Below are positions 1-7,264 of a stretch of 64,000 bases of DNA, in pieces (within the stretch, counting starts at the first letter, position 1; every line of letters starts with the position of its first letter). Where the stretch lies: positions 1 to 64,000 of the forward strand of contig CAJPON010000004.1 in the NCBI GenBank assembly GCA_905372275.1. Direction: 5' to 3'. This DNA comes from Candidatus Saccharimonadota bacterium. GTDB lineage: Bacteria > Patescibacteriota > Saccharimonadia > Saccharimonadales > Saccharimonadaceae. A program made the position numbers and the translations under genes. The notes beneath the pieces were generated by a model. That model was not told the origin of the DNA and ran no database searches. It worked only from the letters and a program-made list of their open reading frames with translations.

Positions 1-452
1 TAAAGTTGCCCAGATTTTTTCTGAGATACCGCTCGGGATACTACCGATTCGCTGTACCAACTAAATTCAACTTTATTGCGATAACCATATGCAACATTGT
101 CGCAATAAATGTCAATCGCCGCTGGTAATGCAACATTATGCAGCGCGAACGCGTCTTCGATCAACTGTGCTTTGTATGTTTGTTCGACTTCCAGTGGTAT
201 GATTTGCCACGGGCTGGTCGAAAGGTAACTATCCGGGTTGCGCGGTTGGATGCGGTCGGGGCTTGGTAAGATCACTTCCTCGACGATTGCCTCGACGAAG
301 TGCGACTTCTTTTTGGTAATGCGAACGGTGACGGTCTCACCAGGCAGTCCGCCCCATACGAAACATTTGCGCCCGTCGGCCAACGTCCCTAGTGTTTGTC
401 CACCACCAACGATTTTGTCAAGGTGAATAGTCTCGAGTGACTGTCTTTTCAT
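1..452 (-). CDS. RumA/RlmD-like 23S rRNA (uracil-5-)-methyltransferase, N-terminal part (runs off window)
   Basis: The minus-strand frame is open from 455 to the window edge, giving about 150 residues of the N-terminus. An N-terminal TRAM-like beta domain (roughly residues 1-60, containing GGGQTLGTLADGRKCFVWGG and a GETV turn) is followed by the linker and the YGYRNKVEFSW motif, which is diagnostic of the RumA/TrmA family. These SAM-dependent enzymes methylate C5 of uridine in 23S rRNA or tRNA through a catalytic cysteine. The SAM domain and that cysteine lie outside the window. Two consecutive ATG codons sit at 455 and 452. A TATAAT box (465-460) lies 7 nt before the second one, so I prefer 452 as a leaderless start. 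The exact target uridine cannot be told from this part. Confidence 0.85.
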   Translation of the reverse strand, partial: MKRQSLETIHLDKIVGGGQTLGTLADGRKCFVWGGLPGETVTVRITKKKSHFVEAIVEEVILPSPDRIQPRNPDSYLSTSPWQIIPLEVEQTYKAQLIEDAFALHNVALPAAIDIYCDNVAYGYRNKVEFSWYSESVVSRAVSQKKSGQL

Positions 453-545
453 CATACTTATTATAACAAAATGAAAGATGCCGTTTGGTAGAAATCACGA
501 AGACTGTCTCCACAGTAATGACACTCATCTTTCCAACAACCAAAA

Positions 546-1727
546 TTATGACGCTAGCAACTTAACAGTGTGGCGAGCGATTTCGACGCCTTCATCTGTC
601 GGTATGACAATTATCGGCTTACTGACTGCCGCTTGCGAGATGCTAGTGAACTCGGCCGGGTTAAGACAAGATTTGTTACGATTGCCGTCAAGTATGAAGT
701 CGAGGCATTCCAAGTGAGCAACGATGCGCCGGCGCAAATTCGCCGAACGTTCCCCTACCGTGCCAGTAAATACCAGCAGGTCGGCGCCGTTCATGGCGAC
801 CACCATCGCGCCGATAGCCTTATGTATACTGTGAATCAAAGTCATCAGCGCTAGATGAGCAATATGGTCGCCATTAGCTTCGCGATCAAGAATTTCACGA
901 ATATCACTAGTTCCGCTGAGTCCGAGTAGGCCGCCTTTCTCATCAAGATAATGCTCAAATTGATCATCATCGAGACCAAGTTTAGTTTTGAGCGCCATAG
1001 CAGCAGTGTAATCAATCGAGCCAGTACGCGTTGCCATAATTACCCCCTCTAGCGCCGAGTAGCCCATGGTGTTGTCGATACTGCGCCCGTGAAAAACTGC
1101 ACTCACTGACGAGCCGCTACCCAAATGACAGACGACGACCTTTGGTGGTAATTTGCCGCGGTTCCACAGCTCATTAACGGCAGATGAGACCGACAAACCA
1201 TGATAGCCAAAACGCTTAATCTCGAAGCGATCAGCGTCCTGCAGGTTTATGCCATAGTTCCAGGCGTAGCTCGGCTTGCGAGCGTGAAAAGCACTATCCG
1301 AAATTAGCGCTACTGGTACAGTCGGCAGCGACGAGCGCAGAGCTTCTAGCTCTTGCAGCGTACCGGAGACGTGAATCGGGTCAAGCGGCAGAATATCGCG
1401 TATATGCTGGACAACGTCATCGTCAACAAGCCTGTCTTTGAGAAAATAGTTGCTCGGCGCAACGATCCGCAAGCCGATCGCGCGAACGTCGCTAGGACTT
1501 TCTAGTAAATGTTCGCGGTTAAAAATGCCATACAGATGTGCGGCCGACTGGGAAATGTCAGCAAAACCAAGCGGTACTTGCCGCGTATCGCCGCCAGTAC
1601 GCAGCGTCGCGATTAATTCGCTGCCACTCTGCTCGATATGTAACGCAGCAACCTCTTTGAGCTTGTCGTCGACCAGCGCGTATTTGCGGCTAGCGCTGCC
1701 TGGATTTGCGATTAGTAGTAATGACAT
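546..1727 (-). CDS. ackA: Acetate kinase
   Basis: 393 residues, full length for the family. It carries the N-terminal NPGSASRKYALV signature of acetate kinases (family form NxGSSSxK), the substrate-binding FGYHGLS motif, the HLGSGSSVSAV phosphate loop and a C-terminal TDEGVEIARHT motif. It converts acetyl phosphate plus ADP to acetate plus ATP in the cytoplasm. It starts 21 nt after the phosphoketolase stop on the same strand, with a purine-rich GGGTGGGGG stretch just before the ATG as ribosome-binding site. The two genes are therefore almost certainly one operon, in which phosphoketolase makes the acetyl phosphate that this enzyme uses for substrate-level phosphorylation. Conserved NxGSS serines partly differ (GSAS), which is common in divergent members. 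Confidence 0.95.
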   Translation of the reverse strand: MSLLLIANPGSASRKYALVDDKLKEVAALHIEQSGSELIATLRTGGDTRQVPLGFADISQSAAHLYGIFNREHLLESPSDVRAIGLRIVAPSNYFLKDRLVDDDVVQHIRDILPLDPIHVSGTLQELEALRSSLPTVPVALISDSAFHARKPSYAWNYGINLQDADRFEIKRFGYHGLSVSSAVNELWNRGKLPPKVVVCHLGSGSSVSAVFHGRSIDNTMGYSALEGVIMATRTGSIDYTAAMALKTKLGLDDDQFEHYLDEKGGLLGLSGTSDIREILDREANGDHIAHLALMTLIHSIHKAIGAMVVAMNGADLLVFTGTVGERSANLRRRIVAHLECLDFILDGNRNKSCLNPAEFTSISQAAVSKPIIVIPTDEGVEIARHTVKLLAS

Positions 1728-1748
1728 TCCCCCACCCTTTTCTTTACG

Positions 1749-4148
1749 TTAATTTGTTTGCCCGTGCCAGGCTTCCTCTTTTGCCTCGTCTAATCCGCGT
1801 GCTACTGGCCACACCCAGGCGTCAATTTCTGGCAAGTCAACGCCGTTAGCTTTTATGTAAGCAGTATTCTCGTCAATCTTACCTTGGTAAATCGAAGCTA
1901 AGTGCTCGGCCTCTTCAAACGGAACGACGCCATTGCGGCCCAGCTGGCGGAATGCAGCAATCGCCAAATCATAGCGGCTGGTTTCATTGCGAACATGCAT
2001 ATCAAACGGCGTGGTCGTCGACCCAATCTCTTTGTAGCCGCGAATATCAAAGCGCGTCGAATCAACAGCATAGTTAAAGAGAATCGATTTGACTGTCTGC
2101 GGATAGCCATGGAAATTGAAGATAACTGGCTTGTCGTCAGTAAACACCTTGTCAAAGAACTTTTGGTCGGCAACGCGACGCAACGTACCAAAGCCAACAG
2201 TAGTCAGACTCGAAACGTTAACGCAGCGAATTTTAGCGTTCGGGCAATGCGTTTTGACAATATCAATAGCTGCCATAGTTTCTTTGGTCGGATAATCGCC
2301 GCAAGCGGCCATAACTAGATCAGGATGTTCATCGCTAGCAAAATCCCAAACCATCAGACCAGCATCGACCTGTTGGCGAGCGAGTTCTGGCGACAGCCAG
2401 CGCGGCTCGAGAGTTTTGCCGGCCACCAGCGCGTTAATCTGGCGAACGCTTGACAGCATATGCTCTAAGCAAACTAGCGTGACATTACCGTCCGACGGGA
2501 AGTAAACATCACTGAAGTTACTCTGGCGACGTAAAATATCGTCGATAAAGCCAGGGTTCTGGTGACTAAAACCATTATGATCTTGGCGCCAACCGCTCGA
2601 GGTCAGTATATAGTTAATACTAGGTATAGTGCCGCGCCACTCGACGTTACGGCTTTGAGTAAGAAACTTAGCATACTGATCGACCATACTGCCGACGACT
2701 TGCAGAAATGCTTCATAACTAGCGAACATAGCGTGGCGACCCGTTAGTACGTAGCCTTGCATTAAGCCTTGCATGTTGTGTTCGGACAACATTTCCATGA
2801 CTCGGCCATCACGCGACAGATCCTTATCCCACTCCATGATTGGCCATTGCCAACTGCGGCTAGTAGCCTGGAATATCTCGTCAAGCTTGTTGGAATAAGT
2901 TTCGTCTGGGCTCATGAAACGGAAGTTCTTACTCTCGGCGTTGAGACGAAAGACCTCGGTCAAGTAAGCGCCAGCTCGGCGCATACTACTAGAGCCAATA
3001 GTGCCAGGGATTTCGGCGTCTTCAGTAAACTGCTCGACGTCTGGCAGCACCAGCGGCCGATAAACAGTTGCGCCGCCACGAGCATGCGGCGACATACCCA
3101 AGCGCTTCTCTAGCTGTTCGGGCAAGATATCCTTGACAAAATCACCAAAACCTGTCGTTTCGTTGAATAGCTCGTCAAACTTATAACTCTTGAGCCATTT
3201 ATTCAAGATTGTGAGCTGCTCGGGGTCGGATTTCGCTTCGCTAAGCACTGTCTGGTGTGCTAGGCAGTTACCTTCGATTTTGTTACCCTCGACAAATTTC
3301 GGCCCAGTCCAGCCCTTTAGCGTGCGCATGATAATCATCGGCATGCGCGGCGCTTCTGTATTCGTACTAGCACGAATCTCGGCAACCAAATTGTGCGCCC
3401 ACTCAAGCGCGTTTGCCATTTCGTCGTGCGGATCGACGCCGTCTTTTGTAGCGTCAACAATGCGCGGCTCATAACCGTAGCCGCTAAAGAGCGTCATCAG
3501 TTCGTAATTACTCATTCGGCCAAAAACAGTCGGCGCCGAAATCTTATAACCGTTGAGGTGAAGGATCGGCAAAACCACGCCATCTTTGCGCGGGTTAAGC
3601 AACTTATTGAGATGCCAAGCGCCAGCCGTCGGCCCGGTCTCGGCTTCGCCGTCACCAACCAAACAAGCTACCGTCAAATCAGGATTATCCATCGCCGCAC
3701 CGTAGCTAGTGCTGAGCGCGTAACCAAGCTCACCGCCCTCAAGGATCACGCCCGGCGTCTCGGGATTAGAATGGCTCGGAAAACCGTACGGCCAGCTAAA
3801 TTCGCGGCATAGTTTGCGAATACCATCCAGGTTAGTCTCCATCGATGGATCAAAATTAGCAAGCGTACCTTCCAAAAACAGATTAGCTTGCAGTGCCGGG
3901 AAGCCATGCCCTGGCCCCAGTACAAACATCATGTCCTTATTATGTTTCTTGGCCGAATAGCTGAGATGCGCATAAGCAAAGTTAATACCTGGCCCGCTTC
4001 CCCAGTGTCCGAGAATCCGCGATTTGATATCGTCAAAAGTTAATTCCTTTTTCAGCAGATGATTTTCTGCCAAAAATATTTGCCCCACCGTCAGATAGTC
4101 TGCCGCACGCAAATATTGCTTTATCGAGTGTTTTTCGTGTGCATTCAT
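1749..4148 (-). CDS. xfp: Xylulose-5-phosphate/fructose-6-phosphate phosphoketolase
   Basis: 799 residues, the usual family length. Visible landmarks are the GHWGSGPGINFAYAH N-terminal signature, the thiamine-diphosphate motif GDGEAETGPTAGAW with its downstream asparagine (HLNKLLNP), and the C-terminal GYPQTVKSILFNY block. The enzyme cleaves xylulose 5-phosphate (and often fructose 6-phosphate) with phosphate to acetyl phosphate plus glyceraldehyde 3-phosphate (or erythrose 4-phosphate). It needs thiamine diphosphate and magnesium and is cytoplasmic. It is the first gene of an xfp-ackA operon. Downstream of its products, tpiA and pyk are found elsewhere in the window. A near-consensus promoter ends 8 nt before the ATG, predicting a leaderless or almost leaderless message. 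Confidence 0.96.
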   Translation of the reverse strand: MNAHEKHSIKQYLRAADYLTVGQIFLAENHLLKKELTFDDIKSRILGHWGSGPGINFAYAHLSYSAKKHNKDMMFVLGPGHGFPALQANLFLEGTLANFDPSMETNLDGIRKLCREFSWPYGFPSHSNPETPGVILEGGELGYALSTSYGAAMDNPDLTVACLVGDGEAETGPTAGAWHLNKLLNPRKDGVVLPILHLNGYKISAPTVFGRMSNYELMTLFSGYGYEPRIVDATKDGVDPHDEMANALEWAHNLVAEIRASTNTEAPRMPMIIMRTLKGWTGPKFVEGNKIEGNCLAHQTVLSEAKSDPEQLTILNKWLKSYKFDELFNETTGFGDFVKDILPEQLEKRLGMSPHARGGATVYRPLVLPDVEQFTEDAEIPGTIGSSSMRRAGAYLTEVFRLNAESKNFRFMSPDETYSNKLDEIFQATSRSWQWPIMEWDKDLSRDGRVMEMLSEHNMQGLMQGYVLTGRHAMFASYEAFLQVVGSMVDQYAKFLTQSRNVEWRGTIPSINYILTSSGWRQDHNGFSHQNPGFIDDILRRQSNFSDVYFPSDGNVTLVCLEHMLSSVRQINALVAGKTLEPRWLSPELARQQVDAGLMVWDFASDEHPDLVMAACGDYPTKETMAAIDIVKTHCPNAKIRCVNVSSLTTVGFGTLRRVADQKFFDKVFTDDKPVIFNFHGYPQTVKSILFNYAVDSTRFDIRGYKEIGSTTTPFDMHVRNETSRYDLAIAAFRQLGRNGVVPFEEAEHLASIYQGKIDENTAYIKANGVDLPEIDAWVWPVARGLDEAKEEAWHGQTN

Positions 4149-4156
4149 AACTTTAT

Positions 4157-4185
4157 ATTATAAAGGTTATGGTAAATATTGCCAA
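4157..4185 (-). promoter_or_regulatory. Promoter of xfp-ackA
   Basis: On the minus strand TTGGCA (4185-4180), a 17-bp spacer and a perfect TATAAT (4162-4157). Only 8 nt separate the -10 box from the xfp ATG, so transcription should begin at or next to the start codon. Confidence 0.75.
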
Positions 4186-4219
4186 CTGATTAGCCGCTTT
4201 TTCGTGGTAAAATCACATT

Positions 4220-4951
4220 ATGAGACGCCAAGTCGCCACCCATTCGCAGCATTTTTTGCGTAATCCGCGCTTGATTGCCGAGCTGATAGGCCACAGCAAC
4301 ATACGCCGCGGCGATTTGGTAATAGATATCGGCGCTGGCAGCGGCGCCATTACGGCAGTGTTAGCACGCCGATGCCGGCAAGTTTTAGCATACGAAAACG
4401 AACCAGGCGCTCTCAACAAACTACAGCAAAATATGCGCCGGCACAAAAACGTCAAAGTAATAGCGCAAGATTTTCTGCGAGCGAAATTACCAGATGAACC
4501 ATACAAAGTTTTTGCTAATATTCCCTTTCACTTGAGCGCCGACATAGTACGCAAATTGACTAGCAACAACGAAATGCACGCACCGCGATCAATTTACCTG
4601 ATCGTCCAAAAACAATTCGCGCAAAAAATAGTACCGAGCGACCGGCACTTTACTTCTCAATTAGGCGCGCAATTAGCTCCGTGGTGGCAGACGCGAATCC
4701 GCCGCCCGCTGCGCCGCACAAATTTCACGCCGCCGCCAGCAGTCGATACCGTGCTGCTAGAGTTGAAACCGCGACCCGAGCCGCTCTTGCCTACATTAGA
4801 ACGCGACGAGTACCAAAGTTTCGTCGCAAAATGCTACGCCTCGCAAAAAGCCTTCGCTGCCGTACCGCGCGCCAAAGCCAGCATCAACCCTGAACGCAAA
4901 CCGTCAGAATTGACCCCCGAGGAATGGGTGCGGCTGTATTCTATGTCGTAA
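4220..4951 (+). CDS. Erm-like rRNA adenine N6-methyltransferase (KsgA/Erm superfamily)
   Basis: 243 residues. It has the QHFLRNPRL N-terminal element, SAM motif I DIGAGSGAIT, the acidic YENEPG motif II, a QDFL motif and the catalytic NIPFHLSADIVRKL motif. The NIPF...IVRKL form is closer to Erm 23S rRNA A2058 methylases, especially actinobacterial types, than to KsgA. A separate, canonical rsmA lies at 46339-47127, so this copy is probably not the 16S dimethylase. Erm enzymes methylate A2058 in 23S rRNA and block macrolide, lincosamide and streptogramin B binding; whether this one does so is inferred. The C-terminal domain is short and basic. A TAAAAT box (4208-4213) lies 6 nt before the ATG, and tRNA-Gln follows on the same strand. 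Confidence 0.75.
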   Translation: MRRQVATHSQHFLRNPRLIAELIGHSNIRRGDLVIDIGAGSGAITAVLARRCRQVLAYENEPGALNKLQQNMRRHKNVKVIAQDFLRAKLPDEPYKVFANIPFHLSADIVRKLTSNNEMHAPRSIYLIVQKQFAQKIVPSDRHFTSQLGAQLAPWWQTRIRRPLRRTNFTPPPAVDTVLLELKPRPEPLLPTLERDEYQSFVAKCYASQKAFAAVPRAKASINPERKPSELTPEEWVRLYSMS

Positions 4952-5005
4952 TTTCCATATCGTTGATGAGCGTGGTATAATACTTGTTGCACGCTCGTTT
5001 ATTAG

Positions 5006-5080
5006 TGGGTCGTCGCCAAGTGGTAAGGCACTGGGTTTTGGTCCCAGCATTCGCAGGTTCGAATCCTGCCGACCCAGCCA
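5006..5080 (+). tRNA. tRNA-Gln (TTG)
   Basis: 75 nt with encoded CCA. The acceptor stem pairs TGGGTCG with CGACCCA, the anticodon stem CTGGG/CCCAG encloses TTTTGGT with anticodon TTG, and the T loop is GGTTCGAAT. A TATAAT box at 4976-4981 lies upstream and a terminator follows. Confidence 0.97.
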
Positions 5081-5102
5081 AATTATGCAAACGAAAATAT
5101 CA

Positions 5103-5142
5103 TAAACCGCTCAGATCTGGATAACCTAAGCGGTTTATTTTT
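5103..5142 (+). terminator. Rho-independent terminator after tRNA-Gln
   Basis: Stem TAAACCGCT (5103-5111) / AGCGGTTTA (5129-5137) with a 17-nt loop, followed by a T-rich run. Confidence 0.75.
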
Positions 5143-5188
5143 ATGAATCGTATCGACATTTAGCAAATTCATAGTTTGCTTTGTTTTA

Positions 5189-5217
5189 TTGACGTCACCC
5201 CTAAATACCATTAGTAT
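5189..5217 (+). promoter_or_regulatory. Promoter of the SulP gene
   Basis: TTGACG (5189-5194), 17-bp spacer, TAGTAT (5212-5217), then 7 nt to the ATG at 5225. An overlapping TATAAT sits at 5215-5220. The in-frame TTG at 5189 is the -35 box and so is not the start codon. Confidence 0.65.
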
Positions 5218-5224
5218 AATAGAT

Positions 5225-7264
5225 ATGCGAAAAGTGTCTCTGCCGAGCATATTGCGGTACAAGAAATCTTACTTGCGGCATGATATCATAACGGCGTTAT
5301 TGATAGCCGTCGTGAATGTTCCCAATGCGTTGGCTTTTTCGGTAATCGTCGGACTGCCGCCCGAGACTGGCTTATATACGACAATTATTGGTGCGCTAGT
5401 ATTTGGGTTGTTGGGATACTCGCATCGATTGGTGGTTGGCGCAGATTCAGCGACGGCCATTCTGCTGGCATCAGGTGCAGCGCTAGTGGCGCAAACAAGT
5501 ACGCCAGAATATGTTAATACAATCGCAGCGATGACGTTGCTATCAGGCGTCCTACTACTATTGCTGGGGCTATTCAAATTTGGCTTTTTGGCAGATCTGG
5601 TATCGCGACCAGTGATGATTGGCTTTATGGCAGGCGTAGGAGTACAACTAATTGTTACACAGATACCAGCTCTACTAGGCTTGAAAGCATCAGGCGGTTT
5701 CTGGAGTCATTTAGCGTCAATTACCGCGCAAGCTGGTTCAATCAATTGGATGACCGCTACGCTAGCACTCTTGGTGCTAGGTGTAGTGTTGTTTTGGCGA
5801 TCATCGCGAATACCGAGCGAGCTAATCGGTATTGCTATGGCCGTAATATTTGCAATAGTATTTCATGTCGATGCGTACGGCGTAGAGTTTTTAGGTTCGC
5901 TGCCAAGCAACATACCAAACTTAATAGTGCCCACAGTGTCGCTCGAGATGCTAAATACAATTATGCCAACCGTATTATCAATTGTGCTCGTAGTACTAGT
6001 CCAGAGTTCTATGACAGCGCGTTCCATTGGTAGCGAGCACGACGATAAAATCCAGACCAACCAAGATACGGCAGCCCTTGGAATAGCTAATATTGCTTCA
6101 GCTCTATTCCACGGCTATACCGTTAGTGCCTCGCCGCCGCGCAGCCAGTTAGCCGACTCGCTGGGTATGCGTTCGCAATTGAGCGGTATTGTTGCCAGCT
6201 TAGCAATGATGACGCTGATCATTTTTGGCGGTACTTTGTTACACTACGTGCCGCTAGCAGCACTAGCAGCGATAGTCTGTACGGCAGGTTTACGCTTAAT
6301 CCGTTTTCGTGAATTGCACTATTTGTGGGCTGTCCATCATGAGGAGTTTATGATCGCGCTAGTTGCTTTAGCTTGTACGGTACTATTCGGTGTACAGTTA
6401 GGTATTTTGGTAGCGGTAGCAGCCTCGCTGATGGAGCGATTGCGTCGGCAGTACCACCCTGATGACGCTGTGCTACTGCGCGATGGCGAGCTGTCATCAT
6501 GGGCGGCTGATCGGGTAAAAGATAAGATAAGCTCTTTGCCAAAAGATACATTAGTTTATGCATTCGGCGAATCGCTTTTTTTCGAGAATATTAATTATTT
6601 CGCCGAACGGTTACGGCGAGCTATTCATCGCGCTAAACATCCAGTAACATATGTGGTGATTGACGCTGGAGCGATTGACGATATCGACTATACAGCGGTT
6701 GAAGCGCTCAAACATTTGTACCGCGAGCTTGGCGAAGATGGTATCGCGATTGCTTTTGCGCACGTGTCACCGGGATTGCGCAGCCAGTTTGATATCTATG
6801 GCATTACCGATATAATTGGCAGCCGCAACATTTACACAACATTGTCTCTGGCATTGGCGCATCAGAAACAGGCTTCGGCAATTGAAATGATCAGAGACCT
6901 TAAAATCGCTAGCGATTCGTATATCGTGGTCGGCGGTGCCGTGCTTGATATGATGCATTTGCGCGATACACCTAATGTTGATTTAGTAGTATCGCGCGAA
7001 GTTTATAACCGTTTCGCGAGTAAGAAACATTGGCGTGAGGTGACACTAACTAGCGGCAAGCGAATTTTGGTACATGAACAATACAATCTGCTAAAAAGTT
7101 GGATGGGTAATTCCTTGACAGCATTACAGCGAGATATGCAAACCATCGATGGGATACCCGTGGTCTCGACCGACCGGCTGATTGCTGCCAAACGAAAGAT
7201 GGCTCGTCGTAAAGATTTAGCTGATTTAGAGCTATTGCGTGGACATATCAAGCGCCGGAATTAA
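5225..7264 (+). CDS. SulP-family anion permease with STAS domain and nucleotidyltransferase-like C-terminal domain
   Basis: 679 residues from the ATG chosen by promoter position. Residues about 15-410 are hydrophobic and show SulP features such as the N-terminal VVNVPNALAFSVIVGLPPE stretch, which is expected near the anion site. SulP proteins carry sulfate, bicarbonate or other anions across the cytoplasmic membrane. Residues about 440-550 form a STAS domain (VVIDAGAIDDIDYTAVEAL). Residues about 563-679 are extra. They read like a minimal nucleotidyltransferase, with VVGGAVLDMMHLRDTPNVDL near the start and GIPVVSTDRLIAAKRKMARR plus KDLADLELL at the end, as in AbiEii/MNT-type domains. The first catalytic acid position is Asn (NVD rather than DxD), so the domain may bind rather than transfer a nucleotide. 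Substrate is unknown. The stop overlaps that of the convergent ATPase gene. Confidence 0.85.
   Translation: MRKVSLPSILRYKKSYLRHDIITALLIAVVNVPNALAFSVIVGLPPETGLYTTIIGALVFGLLGYSHRLVVGADSATAILLASGAALVAQTSTPEYVNTIAAMTLLSGVLLLLLGLFKFGFLADLVSRPVMIGFMAGVGVQLIVTQIPALLGLKASGGFWSHLASITAQAGSINWMTATLALLVLGVVLFWRSSRIPSELIGIAMAVIFAIVFHVDAYGVEFLGSLPSNIPNLIVPTVSLEMLNTIMPTVLSIVLVVLVQSSMTARSIGSEHDDKIQTNQDTAALGIANIASALFHGYTVSASPPRSQLADSLGMRSQLSGIVASLAMMTLIIFGGTLLHYVPLAALAAIVCTAGLRLIRFRELHYLWAVHHEEFMIALVALACTVLFGVQLGILVAVAASLMERLRRQYHPDDAVLLRDGELSSWAADRVKDKISSLPKDTLVYAFGESLFFENINYFAERLRRAIHRAKHPVTYVVIDAGAIDDIDYTAVEALKHLYRELGEDGIAIAFAHVSPGLRSQFDIYGITDIIGSRNIYTTLSLALAHQKQASAIEMIRDLKIASDSYIVVGGAVLDMMHLRDTPNVDLVVSREVYNRFASKKHWREVTLTSGKRILVHEQYNLLKSWMGNSLTALQRDMQTIDGIPVVSTDRLIAAKRKMARRKDLADLELLRGHIKRRN

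Noticed and set aside
3393..3812. Open frame opposite to phosphoketolase
   Set aside because: A long frame on the opposite strand of a clear enzyme gene, with no start signal and atypical composition; likewise other antisense frames inside xfp, ATPase, uvrA and alaS.
5189..5224. Upstream TTG start for the SulP gene
   Set aside because: The TTG is the first part of the TTGACG -35 box and the -10 box lies downstream of it; the ATG at 5225 fits the promoter. The same logic removes the TTG starts at 31886 and 42890.
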